Notes under the pieces: model-generated | What the model was told of the DNA's origin: nothing | Seen by the model: only the letters and a program-made list of their open reading frames with translations | Databases searched by the model: none | Made by a program: the position numbers and the translations under genes | NCBI GenBank assembly: GCA_037013685.1 | Contig: CM072906.1 | Location: 4,935,001-4,999,000 of the forward strand | Reading direction: 5' to 3' | Origin: Acridotheres tristis | Taxonomy: Eukaryota; Chordata; Aves; Passeriformes; Sturnidae | DNA length: 64,000 nt | In this document: piece after piece, positions 23,601 through 34,084 of the stretch | How the letters are laid out: the number at the start of each line of letters is the position of its first letter | How positions within the stretch are numbered: the stretch's first letter is position 1

Positions 23601-24002
23601 GCAGTGAGGGAGCCCAGGGCAGGCAGAGAAAGAGGGACACAGTGCTGGGGTGGGCAGGGGCTGCCTCAGCCCATCCCCTCCGCAGGGTCCCTGCGCCTGG
23701 TGAACGGCAGCCACCGGTGCGAGGGGCGTGTGGAGATGTTCTACCTGTCCCAGTGGGGCACGGTGTGTGACGATGCCTGGGACCTGCGGGACGCTAAGGT
23801 GGTGTGCAGGCAGCTGGGCTGTGGCCACGCCCTGGCAGCTTGGGGCGAGGCTCACTATGGCCAAGGCACCGGCTACATCTTCCTCGACAACCTCAAGTGC
23901 AAGGGCCACGAGCCCTCGCTGCTGCGCTGCTCCCACATCCGCTGGGACGTCCACAACTGCGACCACTCCGAGGATGCTGGTGCTGTCTGTGACATCCTAT
24001 GA
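14549..24002 (+). CDS. SSC4D: SSC4D, secreted protein with four SRCR group-B domains (whole gene, ten coding exons)
   Basis: My spliced model joins ten exons into 569 codons plus stop (human protein about 575 aa). It encodes a hydrophobic signal segment (residues about 26-38) and a short linker ending LPFPE. Four SRCR domains follow at about 53-153, 181-282, 337-438 and 467-567, separated by Thr/Ser-rich linkers. Each domain has eight cysteines, the group-B pattern, with hallmark strings such as [15 protein letters not shown] and HNC.H.ED. No transmembrane segment follows the last domain, so the protein should be secreted. SRCR domains bind ligands, and several family members recognise microbial surfaces; the ligand of this protein is unknown to me. 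Every internal junction is phase 1, and all splice sites are GT-AG. The four domains pair one-to-one in order with the human protein, and the linkers keep EFxPTQ and PFPE. Neighbouring YWHAG and HSPB1 agree with synteny. Confidence 0.93.
15300..16410. other. SSC4D intron 1, part without recognisable elements
   Basis: Intron 1 of the coding region runs from 14667 to 17516. Apart from a CR1 remnant near 16.4 kb I see single-copy, AT-moderate DNA with no exon-like segment. Confidence 0.4.
16411..16510 (-). mobile_element. CR1 LINE 3'-end fragment in SSC4D intron 1
   Basis: catcacagaatcactgaacg, gttggggttggaagtgacct and tgccatgacaccttccacct match the reverse complement of the CR1 3' end. The element is minus orientation and 5'-truncated. 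Confidence 0.75.
17517..17552 (+). CDS. SSC4D: SSC4D 36-bp linker microexon-like exon
   Basis: A 36-bp exon between ctcttctccattgcag and gtgagatt, phase 1-1, encoding [11 protein letters not shown]. The PFPE.RL junction to the next exon matches the human protein. Skipping it would keep the reading frame. Confidence 0.85.
18063..18195 (-). mobile_element. CR1 LINE 3'-end fragment in SSC4D intron 2
   Basis: ccacagaatggtttgggttg, aagggatcttaaaaaccatc, gggcagggacaccttccact and agaccaggctgcccaaagcc are standard CR1 landmarks in reverse complement. The element is truncated after about 130 bp. Confidence 0.85.
18481..18680. repeat. CCCTGTGTCC minisatellite upstream of SSC4D exon 3
   Basis: Ten-base units (ccctgtgtcc and variants) are arranged in a higher-order repeat of about 88 bp. 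The block beginning gtgtccctgagtggatctg recurs at about 18480 and 18568. The array ends roughly 45 bp before the exon 3 acceptor and makes that intron end pyrimidine-rich. Confidence 0.9.
18725..19030 (+). CDS. SSC4D: SSC4D exon encoding SRCR domain 1
   Basis: 306 bp, phase 1-1. The acceptor is cccttcctcccag and the donor is TGCAATG|GTAACG. The exon encodes one complete SRCR domain with eight cysteines and an NGS sequon (YNGSWG). The ending [13 protein letters not shown] is characteristic of domain 1 of SSC4D. Confidence 0.95.
19984..20055 (+). CDS. SSC4D: SSC4D linker exon between SRCR1 and SRCR2
   Basis: 72 bp, phase 1-1, acceptor ccctttgcag, donor GGGGAAA|GTAAGC. It encodes [19 protein letters not shown] and a few more residues, a Thr-rich linker. 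The EFxPTQ start is shared with the human protein, which supports an exon that would be hard to find by length alone. Confidence 0.85.
20387..20701 (+). CDS. SSC4D: SSC4D exon encoding SRCR domain 2
   Basis: 315 bp, phase 1-1, acceptor gccaccctccag, donor TGCACAG|GTACCA. It encodes [19 protein letters not shown] onward and ends [15 protein letters not shown], with eight cysteines. Confidence 0.95.
21420..21500 (+). CDS. SSC4D: SSC4D linker exon a between SRCR2 and SRCR3
   Basis: 81 bp, phase 1-1, acceptor tgtgtcaccacag, donor GCCACAG|GTAGGA. It encodes a Thr/Ser-rich linker ([19 protein letters not shown] and on) that is probably O-glycosylated and extended. Confidence 0.8.
21731..21805 (+). 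CDS. SSC4D: SSC4D linker exon b between SRCR2 and SRCR3
   Basis: 75 bp, phase 1-1, donor CAGGAAA|GTAAGT. The acceptor is a tandem NAGNAG (gccagcag): splicing after the first AG would start the exon at 21728 and insert one codon. It encodes [19 protein letters not shown] and the residues TIEQE. Confidence 0.8.
21845..22200. repeat. Degenerate 20-25 bp minisatellite in the SSC4D intron before the SRCR3 exon
   Basis: Units of the form catccccagggctcacccc recur with many substitutions. It is contiguous with the ordered array at 22198-22465, and together they fill most of the intron. Confidence 0.75.
22198..22465. repeat. Modular 62/83-bp tandem repeat in SSC4D intron
   Basis: The segment ggggttaccccataaccc starts at 22198, 22281 and 22343, and a diverged copy (agggattaccccagaaacc) starts near 22426. 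The spacings are 83, 62 and about 83 bp. The long form carries an extra 21-bp module (gggttgcactcaggtctcca and variants). Confidence 0.85.
22532..22843 (+). CDS. SSC4D: SSC4D exon encoding SRCR domain 3
   Basis: 312 bp, phase 1-1, acceptor gtggcacgcag, donor TGCCGAG|GTGAGA. It encodes [19 protein letters not shown] through [15 protein letters not shown], with eight cysteines. It is the most GC-rich exon of the gene, and several long antisense and alternative-frame ORFs here are composition artefacts. Confidence 0.95.
23162..23239 (+). CDS. SSC4D: SSC4D linker exon between SRCR3 and SRCR4
   Basis: 78 bp, phase 1-1, acceptor ctgcactgcaccag, donor AAGGAGG|GTAGGT. It encodes an acidic then Thr-rich linker ([20 protein letters not shown] and PTHPKEG). 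Confidence 0.8.
23686..24002 (+). CDS. SSC4D: SSC4D last exon, SRCR domain 4 and stop
   Basis: 317 coding bp after the acceptor ccctccgcag. It encodes [19 protein letters not shown] through [16 protein letters not shown], then TGA at 24000-24002. The protein ends three residues after the last cysteine, with no membrane anchor or cytoplasmic tail. A GTAAG just after the stop (near 24014) could be a donor for a rare 3' UTR intron. Confidence 0.95.
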
Positions 24003-24330
24003 CCCTCCTGCAGGTAAGGGGGGACAGGGATGCTGGAGGGAGCTGGTGGCAATGCCACAGAGAGGAGATGAATCCTTGGTGCTGGTCTGGACACACTCTC
24101 TGCACTGGCCCTATGGATGTTCGGGCTCTGAGGATGGGAGGATTTGGGTTCTCCTCAGCTCCTGAAATAATGGCTGAAGCTTCCCCCTCCCACCCCCAGA
24201 CTGCCCCTTGGAAAAACAAAAGTGCTTCTGGTGTGAAATCTGGTTGGTTTCAGCCATTTCTTTTAAGAGATGAGGAGAGAAAAAAGGATTTTCTGCTGTG
24301 AAAATGACATTAAATTATACTCAAAAAATG
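24003..24330 (+). terminator. SSC4D: SSC4D 3' UTR with candidate poly(A) signal
   Basis: The first hexamer downstream of the stop is ATTAAA at 24309-24314, about 310 nt into the 3' UTR. There is no AATAAA close by. A longer 3' UTR running to the T-rich area near 25.08-25.2 kb is possible. Confidence 0.4.
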
Positions 24331-26414
24331 TAAAAAGGGGGCTGAAATCACACCAGGATGCTCCAGTGGCTCTGCAGTGAGTTACTCTTGTTCTGCAATT
24401 TGCTTTGCAAGCCCTCCAGCAATCCCAATACCAGCTTTTTCTTCCCATTTTGGCATCAGAAATACCAATTCCTCCCCCATTTCCATGCAGCAGAAATGCA
24501 GGCGTTGGATCTCACACCATCTGCAATCCTTGTGCCTGTTTCACCTGTTCCTTCTGCAAACACTGTGGGGTTTAGGAGAGCTCAGATGAGATTTCCCTTC
24601 CTGGGGGGCTTCAGCACAGCTAGTTCATGCCCAAAAATCTCCTGGGGAGTGGGAAAGGATGGGGCTCCCTGCAGTCCCCCCATCCTTCTCCATCCTGTGC
24701 CATACAGACACAGGATGGCTTTGGCTGCTCTGTCCCAAAATCTCCATGCTCTGAGGTGCCCAGGGCAGGCAGGGAGCTGGCAGACAGGACACAGGCAGAT
24801 GGAAAACCATAGGGAAGACCCCAAATCCCATCCCAGAGCAAGGAAAGGGACCCAGGAGCCTGCTCCTTCCACAGTGCTGTGTCTTTGGGGTTTAAAGGCT
24901 GTTTTCCTCCCAGCTCAGGTGGAAAGACCCAGCCTGCAGCACCAGTCACCTTCACCACCAAGTGTTTGGTACCTACTGGCACATTGGGAAAATGATCTCC
25001 GTGTTGTCATGGATGGGGTTCAAGGGTGGGGAAAGGCTCATGCAGTGGCACAGAGCTCACTCCTCTGTTTTGTGCAATTCTTTTGTTGATAAAAGACTGT
25101 GCATATTCCTGGGTTGTTTTATTTCGGTTTTCCCATTTTTTCTTTTCTTATATGCGTTTGGGTTTGTTTTTGTGAATACATAAAAGCCCTTTGAAAGTGC
25201 TCTGAGAGCTGACTTGTTTTCCTGTCATGCCCTCAAAGCCCTGTGTAAAAACAAATGCCTGGAGAAGAGGGGATGCCCCAAACCTGGAGGAGAGACCTCA
25301 ATTCTTGCTGCCAAAAATTGACCCAAATCCCTGGCTGACCCTCAAACAGCCTTTGATTCCCACCCAGCTGAGAGCTCAGCATGGACCTTTCCCCACCCCA
25401 GCTCTGAGGGTACAACCCTGATACCCGTAAGGCTCAGGGGTTGAGGTTGGATCCATCTTTGGGTTTGTTCCCACTGGGATTTGGCAGTCATGTGAGCTGT
25501 GGGGTGGCCCTGGCCCCATGCTCAGGCTCCTGTTGGTTGCTTCTCTTCCACTTCTCATGGACAGAGCTTTCCCAGCACTTTGATCCCAGTCTAGATTTCC
25601 ATCAGTGGGGAAAATGAGGCATGGAAGCACCTTCCAGGCAGGCTGTGGCAGCACAGCTGGACAAGGGTTTGCTGAGGCCCTGGGAGAGGGCAGGGAGGTG
25701 GTGTGTGAACAAAATCCTCCTGCTCCCAGGTCCTGCACGCTCCACTGCCCCCTCACTTCCCGTCTCGCCTCCTGCCTCCAGGACAGCTGGGGAATGTCCA
25801 GGCTGACAGCTCCCAGCCTGGGTCCTGCTGGGAGCAGGAGGGGGACAGAGATGTCCCCAGAAGCTCCCAGCCCATCCCTACAGCCCACACCAGCTGGGGA
25901 TGGGTCAGAGGATGCTGTGGGCTCCTTCAGCTTTGCCATTCCCTCTCTGTGGCTATGGGACATGGTAGTGAGGCTGGTGGCCAGGAGCTGCTCTGGAAGC
26001 TGCAGCTTCTTGGGGTGTCACAGAGAGGAAGATAAGAGAGGCTGGATGGATTTTCCCTGTTTTTCTTGGAGATTATGCCTTGACCTGGCAAAGCTGTTTT
26101 TTGGTGTTACCCCACATCCTGCTCCTCTTGGCTTTGAGCTGGGAAAAGCAGGTGCTGGTATCTTGGAGTTTCTCCCTTTCACAGCCTACAATCCGGCAAG
26201 CAAAGGGTTTCCAGCCAGGAAAGGCAGCAGCTGCCTCCCTGTCTTCCAGCCTTTTCTCCTGCAGCCAGCTTGGGAGGGGCTGGGATCCACAGGGATCCCC
26301 CTAGACACTTCACAGCCAAGCTGGGCATCATCTCCTGCTCCTCTAGGAGCAGGGAGTGGAAGGCAGGGCGAGAGCAGGGTACCAGCGAGGGGATGCCCTG
26401 GGGCAAGGAACAGG

Positions 26415-26675
26415 GGGATGGAGGATGCCCTGGCTCTGCAGCAGGGTAGCAGCACAGAGAATGCTCTGGGGCTCGGTAGCAGCACAAAGGACGCTCTGGA
26501 GCAGGGCAGCAGCACAGAGGGTGTTCTGGGGCTGAGTAGCAGCACAGAAAATGCTCTGGGGCTCAGTAGCAGCACAAAGGATGCTCTGGAGCACACCTGC
26601 AGCACAAGGAATTCTCTGGAGCTCGGTAGAAGCACAGGGGATGTTCTGGAGCAGGGTACCAGCGCGGGGGGGTGC
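26415..26675. repeat. 30-bp minisatellite, about 8 copies, open reading frame preserved
   Basis: The unit is ggtagcagcacagagaatgc plus about 10 bp, spaced exactly 30 bp at 26445, 26475, 26505 and 26535 and onward. In the + frame it reads as ten-residue units such as GSSTENALGL and GSSTKDALEQ. Because 30 is divisible by three, the frame stays open on both strands. No splice context or homologue supports a gene. Confidence 0.9.
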
Positions 26676-28008
26676 CAAGGGTGTGAGAGCATCCCACCAC
26701 GGCACCACGGCCAGGCTGCAGCGGCTGCGTGGGAGCCGGGATAAGCCGAGCTCCTGCCCAGCTCCCATCCTCTTGCCGACGTCAGCTGTTTCCCGGCGCC
26801 CAGAGCAGCTGCAGCTCCACACCGGTCGATGTCATCGATTAGTTCCTCTCCCCGTCCCTGGAGAGGGGATGGTGTGGAGGGTAGCAGGGAGGAGAGAATA
26901 AATATTTCAGCAGGTCCAGGCAAAAGCTGGGGTTATTTTGAGGCTGGGATTTATGGGCTATTAGGAATAAGGAATGAGTCTGTGCTAGGGAGAAGAGACC
27001 CATTAATCCAGGCTGAAGGAGCACAAATGAGCAAGGGGAAATGGAGGAGGCTTTAATTATTTTGTCACGTTCTGGAATAATAAGCTGGCCTCTGGCTGGG
27101 CGCTGGTGTGAAGCTCAGGAGCTCTGCTTGCCCGGGAACTGGGGCAGGTGAGGGACATTCATGATTAAATTCCCCCCCAGCTGTGCTGCGAGGGATGTGC
27201 AATCCATTCTGGGACCAGTATGAGCCCGGTACAAGCAGTTCTCCTGGCTGGAGCGCAGCGGAGGATGCCGTGCTTGTGGGGGGAAGCTGCAGGCTGCAGG
27301 GACGGCAGGAGGGGCCCATGGGTCGGTGCCCGGTCCCAGGGGTGCCCTTCCCGGGCTGGGCCAGCCGTGCCACCGCCGTGCCCCGTTAAGGCAATGCCGT
27401 CTGTGCCTGTAACCGGAGGAGCTGGGCGCTATCCGGCACAGGGTGAGTCAGTGCCGGAGGCAGCCCTGGGCCGAGAGCATCCCTGCACCACCTGGGTGAC
27501 CTTGGGCTCTGCTCTGTTCCCCAGCTCACTGTGTCCCCCCTGGCCCTCCTTGCTGCCTCTGCATCCCCCACGTGCCTCAGTTTCCCTGGGGGACACGGGG
27601 AGGGTGGTCCTGGCTCATCCCTTGACACCCTCGGGGAACTGCAGGGACCCGGCTGCCCTGGCTGGAGGGGCATTCCTCACCCCGTGGGGGCACCGAGATT
27701 TGCCCCCCATCCCGGGGCAGCCTGCCTCATCCCTTACAGTCAGAGGTCCTGGGAATGTGGACACCCACGTGGGAGGGATGCAGGGCAGGGACAGCCTCGC
27801 ACCACCTCCTCTTCCACTGGCATGAATGAGGACCTGAACTCCCTGCGCCATGCCTGCGGCACTGCAAGCCTCGTTCCCTTGCGAGCGTGGCCCCGGGTGC
27901 CAAGGTCACCCAGCGGGAGCACGGAGGGTGCAGGAGCCGCTCACACACCCCGGTGCCAGCAGCGTCCTCCTTCCCCGCTCCTGCCGGGCCTGCCGCCGCG
28001 GCTCCCGC

Positions 28009-28016
28009 TGACGTCA
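28009..28016. promoter_or_regulatory. Full palindromic CRE in a GC-rich patch
   Basis: TGACGTCA lies within a CpG-rich segment (about 27.95-28.2 kb). It is the consensus CREB/ATF site. The segment might be an intergenic enhancer or an unannotated promoter; no transcript is visible. Confidence 0.35.
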
Positions 28017-29331
28017 CCCGCCGGAGCCGGCAGCTATTTTGGGAACTGCAAAGTCACTGGCGCAATTAGTCGGCTGGCAAAGGCAGCGGGGCGGCGGGGG
28101 GACCGCGGGGACGGCTGCTCCCCACGCTGAGCCGTGCCGTGCCGTGCCGCGCCGGGGGCTGCGCGGCCATGCCCCCATGGGCATCGCCAGCTCCCCTGCG
28201 CCCGCAGAGTCCCTCCGCCAGGACAAACGGCCACGGCTGCAAATCCTCCCATCCATCATTTCCTTCTCTCTACCCTTTTTTTTTTTTTTTAATTTAAATA
28301 TTTAATTTGATGTCGCTCCCCTGGCAGGAGCCTCCCCACGTGGGCTGCTGAGCGCTGAGAGCCAGCTCGCTGCCGCCTCGCTGCCACCGCTCGCGTTTGG
28401 AGAGAGGCAGGAGAGGAATTGTGTGCCAGGGCGATGCCAGGGCCCAGGGACTGCCCTGCGGGTGGGAGCGGGGGTCCGGCTATTCCCGGGTGCTCTGCTG
28501 CCAGCTGGGCGCTTGGTTTGATCCTGTCTGCATCCTTCTGGATGCAGCCGCCGCGGTGCCCCTGCTGCACAAATGCCCTGTTGGCCCCATGGCAGCGATG
28601 GGGGTGTGGGTGGGCTGCTGTGACAGCGGGGGGACAACTGCCCCTGGGGTACGGCACAAAGAGACCGTTCTGCCATGCAGTGTCCTTGTGGGATGTGGGA
28701 ACAGTCAGAGGGGACAGCTGGGGTTCTCAGTCCCCCTGCCCAGCTCTGTTTGGTTTCTCTGCCCACCCTCCTCACTTCCCGGTAACCTCCAGGTTATGGC
28801 CAGAGGGGATGTGCACAGACATGCTGGGACAAGCTGATCCTGTCAGGCTCCAAACACCCCAAAAGTAAGGCTCAAAAAATCCTTTTAAAAATCTCCGGAC
28901 TTTTCTGTGTGACCTGACATCTCTTTCAGTCCCATCCCCCAGGAAAAACACCCCAAATCCTTTCTCCCAATGCCTGGAGAGGTGCCATAGCAGGAGCTGG
29001 TGCGCAGCTCCCCTGATCCCATACGGGGCTTAGGGTGGGAAGGGCCAGATCCAGATAGATCCATGGGCACAGCAGAGGTGATGGGTGCTTGCAGACTGAC
29101 CCCCACCCTGCTCTCCATCCCTCGGAGCCCCGAATTACCCCTGGAGGAGGAGTCCCTGCCTGTACTGGGGCTGGAGGGGCTGCTGGTGGTCCTGGGGTGG
29201 GGACAGACAGCGATGAGTGGGAGCATGGAGTGGCTCTGGGGCTGTGGGAGGGCAGGGGGAAGGTGGGGAGCGTGTGTTCCCCCCGGGCTGGGGGAAGAGC
29301 CGCCGTGGTGGGGCTGGGAGCGGTGAGGCTG

Positions 29332-29341
29332 TGCTGAGTCA
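29332..29341. promoter_or_regulatory. NF-E2/antioxidant-response type site
   Basis: TGCTGAGTCA is the reverse complement of TGACTCAGCA, the MAF/NRF2 (ARE, NF-E2) core. A single motif is weak evidence. Confidence 0.25.
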
Positions 29342-32300
29342 CGCTGCAGAGCCTGCGAGCAGGACTGCAGCAAGCGGCTCGGTGTGACAGCCCTGTCCCT
29401 CCGCCTCCGGCTCCTCGCCTCCTCCTGGGGGCCAGGATGCTCATGGGGGTTGATGTCCAGCTTGGAGGGTCCCGCTGCTCCCCTGGTCATGGCTATGTCG
29501 AAGTTCCCAACCCTGCTTGTCCCTCCCCAGCCCCCTGCCCTTCAGTAAGGATGGAGCTGCTCTAGGATGGGGCTGCTGGAGTTCCTGGGCAGGGAGAGGG
29601 GAGGACTGAGCCGCCCTTGAGTGTCCCCGGCCCCAGAGCAGGAGGGGTGTCCCAGGGAAGCTGTGACATGGGGGACAGCAGGGCCGGGGGGTCACTTGGT
29701 GTCAGGACAAACAAAAGAGCACTTAGCCACTGGAACACGGGGCAACTTTCCCGTGGCATGGATGGAGCGGGGTGGTGGGTGGGCAGAGACCCTCCCCCAA
29801 CTCCTACCCGATGCCACCAACCCAGGACACAGAGCTGAGCATCCACTCCTGCTACTGAACAGGAGAAAGGTTGAGGCAGGTCCCTGCCGCAGAGGGAAAC
29901 TGAGGCACGAGCTGTGCCCCGAATATTGGCCCCAGATGCTGCCACCTCCCAGGCTCAGAGTCCAGGGCAGCCCTGTCCCAACAGGACGCTGGTGACCACC
30001 TTGCCTGGTGCTGCCTACCAGCCCCACAGAGCTCAGAGCTGCTTCTGGAGGGACTGAGACAGGCAGGGCTTTTTTTAGGTGCTCCGTAAGTGCTGTCTGG
30101 GCGGTATTTATATCGGCTCCTTAAATAAGAGCTGCCATCTGAGCCTGACGAGCCTGCTTAATTATTAATGCCCCGCAGGGAAACAGCATGCCTGCCTGGT
30201 CCCGGCACACCTTCCCGCTGGGATCCTGCATCCCAGGTCCCCCCGGCTTCCCACCAGCACCCAGGGCGAGTTGTGACAACCTGGACAACCCAGAGCACCA
30301 CAGCTTCCCATGGGAACATGTCTTCTGTGGGAGCATCTTCCCAAGGGCAGGGAAGAAGGCTGAGAGGGGATTTTCCAAGAGGAGGGTGCCATGGCATGGG
30401 CATTGCTGCAGTTCTTAGTGGGTATTGGGAATAAGGAGAGAGTGGGAGGCACGGGGTGATTCTCTCCCATCCCATCTCAGTAGCTTGAGGTGGTTCCAGG
30501 GAAAATCATTCCTGGAAGCCCCAAGGGGTAGGGACAGCCCTGCTTCGAGACAGAGCTTATGCTAAACAGCACGGGAGGGCAGCTGCTGCAGCAGAATTAA
30601 TTTGGGCTTGGAAAGTGCTTTGAAAGGCTGAGATGAAAGGCCAGGGCTGGGTACAAAGCGCTGCAGCTCCACAGACAGGGGGAAGGAAACTCCCAGCAAA
30701 GAGCCCTCAGTCTGTCATCAGCCCCTCCAGCCATGGCCCCTCCAGCGCCTCCTGCCCCAGGTGAGGCAGCCTCTGCCTCTGGGACGTTTTGGGGAGGGTT
30801 GGTGAACCCCTGAGCTCACCCAGCTGTTGGCTGTGGGGTGCTACTTTGGCTGTGTGTGACCCACCCACACTGGTTTGTGTCAGGGTGAAGGGGCCAAGGC
30901 TGCACCGTGGGGGGCTGGGGAGGGGCAGAGGAAGAGGGGACAGCCTTGGCCTGCTCCTGGGATGTGTCCCCTGCTGTCCTGGCTGTCCCTGACAGCCAGG
31001 CACAGGGCAGCATGGTGGGAAAGGGTGCCACAGCCCTGGGGTGCTGGAGACAGGCAGTCTGGCCCAGAAAGGGGTCAGGCAGGACATGAGGACACCACTG
31101 TCCTGCAACCTCAGGGAAGGGGACACTGAAGCCAGAAGTTTCCTCAGCTTGTTTTTCCACCAACATAACTATAAGAGTCTTACAAGTGGTCCCCTGGGCA
31201 GGCAGCCCCTTTCTCAGGGCAATCCAAGCAGCAGCTGCCTGGGCAGTGGGACTTGGGGTGACCACCCAGCCAGGGAGCCCTAGGGCTGTGCAGGAGCCTG
31301 GGCAGCATCCCAAGGATGGGACCCATCCCAGCCCACACACCAGCCCTGGGAAATGCCACTCTATGTCCTCTGGTCTTCACAGCTTTGCCAACCACAAGCT
31401 GAAGACACCAAGCAGTCAGGTCACTGTTGGTGTGAGGTGTGGCAGGTGTGCTGGTGTACCTGTGGTGACAATTCCTGCTGTGGGGACAGGCTGGAACACC
31501 TGCACCATGCATCTCCCATGCTGGGCATCTCCCTGGCTCCAAGCAAGCAGACAGGGAGCGGAAAGGCACAGGGGTAGGGGCACATGACTGTTGCTCTCCT
31601 GCAGGAAGTGAGGGGTGAGGATTTCTGGATCCATTTTCAGAGCAGTCAGCAGCAGTTCACCCAAGCAAACCTCCAAGTCACAGAGAATTTCCTGCCTTCC
31701 CTCACGGTGTCACAAGGCATTGACAAGACATAGCAGGAAAGGCAAGAAAATGCAAAGAGAAAGTCTCTTCTTCCAGGCCACAGGAATTAACAAAGTGGCA
31801 CATTTGAACGCAGAGAAGTATTTTTAATCCCACAGGCGGAATCGAGGTTATTAGGTTTTTCTGGGACATCTGCAGAACAGACCCACATCCTTTGGGTCAT
31901 TGTGATTTCCCAACACAGCAGCTGCCCCAGCCTCTCACTGAGGGGTGTCTGCAGGAACCAGAGGTGGGAAAAGGGGATTTAGTGATGTCCAGCAAGGTAA
32001 CACTTCCAGCTGCCCGTGCTGCCCACCAGAACCTTCTAACTTGGACCATTTACCACCAAACCCTCATTCCACTGCTGCCCAGGCTGTAAAACAGAAGAAT
32101 TAGGTGTTGTGAGGGGTGTTGATTTATACATTAGAGCTCAAAAAGTGGGCTGGATTCACTGCAGATAAATATTACAGCCAGATTGCTCCTCTGAAGAATT
32201 TACAGCATCATGAATATCCTGTTCTGACCTGTGATGGGGAAGGAAATCATCTGCGTTGGGGAATGTATTTATGGCTCTGGTGCTCTGACAGAAATAAATC

Positions 32301-33091
32301 AGTATTTGCTCGTTTTGGGGCAAAAACAGGGTCACTGTAAATCGGCAGAGCTGTGCTGGCTGAGAATGTGCCAGGTTTATGGAAAATACTAGATAAGTGC
32401 AAAGGTTTGTATGGAGAGGCAACAGTTTTTATTAGGACTGTTGATATATTTGGAGAATTGAGGGGAACTTCCAGGTTCAAAAGTACTTCTTCAGGTCTGG
32501 GCTTGTGTTCAATATTGTCCATGAGAACCCAGGAATTGTACTCAAGGGATAATATTATTTATTTTCCAAGTTAGAGGATGCATACATCCAGCCCAAATGC
32601 AGTAGGATCACTCAAAAGGGGACGAGCAGGGAGTCTGCTCTCATTCATTCACAGATCTGAGCGTGCTTGGCTTGGGGGATGCCCCACAGGTACCTCCAGC
32701 TTATTGATAAGGAATGGCAGCAATAGCTGAAAAAATAACTTGGGAACAAAACTCCTTTAATATTCTCTTGCATTCTGCATTTTTTTACTCAAACCCTCTC
32801 CCAGGGCGAAAACAACCCAGAGCCCTGCTGCAGAGCACTCTAGAGATGACAGCGAGCCCCCTTGGGAGGATGAATGAGCCTTTATCAGGGAAGAGGAATA
32901 AACTGCCCTTGTCTGTAGGATCTCTCCTCGGGATGGCCGGGGCAGTAAACAAAGGCTGGGCACAAAGGCTGTTCTCACTCCGAGCCACGTGCACTGCGGG
33001 GTGTGAGGCCAGGGCTGCGAGCGAGGAGACAGCGTCTGATTTTTGTAGAGGAAATGGAGAGGATGCAGGCGCGTTTCTGGTTCTGTTTAGC

Positions 33092-33106
33092 GGGGGGGGG
33101 GGGGGG
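33092..33106. repeat. G15 homopolymer
   Basis: Fifteen consecutive G. Such runs can form G-quadruplex with neighbours and are a frequent site of sequencing length error. Confidence 0.95.
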
Positions 33107-34084
33107 ATTTCTTCTGCTCTCGGAAGCTGTAAACAAAGGAGGATTTTGTGCTACACAAATCCAGGCGATTCCATTCTCTGTTATTTGCAGAGCAGTGCTA
33201 AACTCACAATAAAGATGGAGAGCTTGCCCCAAAAGGGTGTTGCTCACCACCAACAGCATTCCCAAACGAGTTTGTCCCCATCCATATGGGTGAGACTGTG
33301 GCCGTGGGCTCTGGGCAGCCACAGCATTGCCCTGAGGACACCAGCACATCCCAGTGCCACCCAGAGCTCCTGTGAGGTTTCAGAAGGAAACCACAGAGCA
33401 CAGGGACTGGCAAGTGGGATGGATGAATCTTCCAAGATCATCCCCACACATCCCAAAGCACCTGTGCGAGGACAGTGGCTTTGGGAAGGGCCAGGGACAT
33501 GTGGCATGTGAAGGACAGTGTTCATCTGTGCATCAGCACTGTGTAGCTCTTTCCAGCCAGGATAAAGTGCTTCCATTGGGATGACTCTGTTTATTAGACC
33601 CCTTTCCTTTCTCCCAGTGCCACAGAATCCTCTCAGCTCTGCTTTATCCAGAGGCTTTTTAGGAAAACAGGATCCATTAAAACCTTCCCTTTTTCCCAAT
33701 GCTGTAGCCTCCTATCAACATCACTTCATCCATAGATTTTTTAGGAAAGTGGGATGTCTTATAGCTGCCAGTGGCTCCCCCCATGTAACAGAGCCCCACA
33801 TGGCTGGAGCAGAAATATTTTCATCCCATGGGTTATCCATGTGTGAGTGCACTGTGTGCCCAAGGTGGCTGTCATTATCCATTATCCAGCCTTGATCTCC
33901 AGTAGAAATGCTCTCCTCTGGATCAGGACCCCAGCCATGGAAAAAAGGGGACAGGGGAAAGCAGGGGACAAGGGGATTTGCCCCGAGATGTGTCACCACA
34001 ACCTGGCCCAGCACTGCTACACTGTCAGAGACCTCAGGCACAGCAACACTGGCAGGGTCTCCACGGGAGAATGGTGCACGGGCT

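Larger units (their letters stand above)
24331..34080. other. Intergenic region between SSC4D and YWHAG
   Basis: No gene is supported in about 10 kb. It holds a 30-bp minisatellite (26415-26675), a GC-rich patch with a full CRE (around 28009), an NF-E2/ARE-type motif (29332), an AT-rich candidate element (30060-30180) and a 15-base G run (33092). Its open frames are mostly low-complexity or short and show no family I recognise. Confidence 0.5.

Noticed and set aside
14667..24002. Assignment to CD163, DMBT1 or another SRCR protein instead of SSC4D
   Set aside because: Exactly four group-B domains, soluble C-terminus, linker motifs and the YWHAG neighbour all fit SSC4D better.
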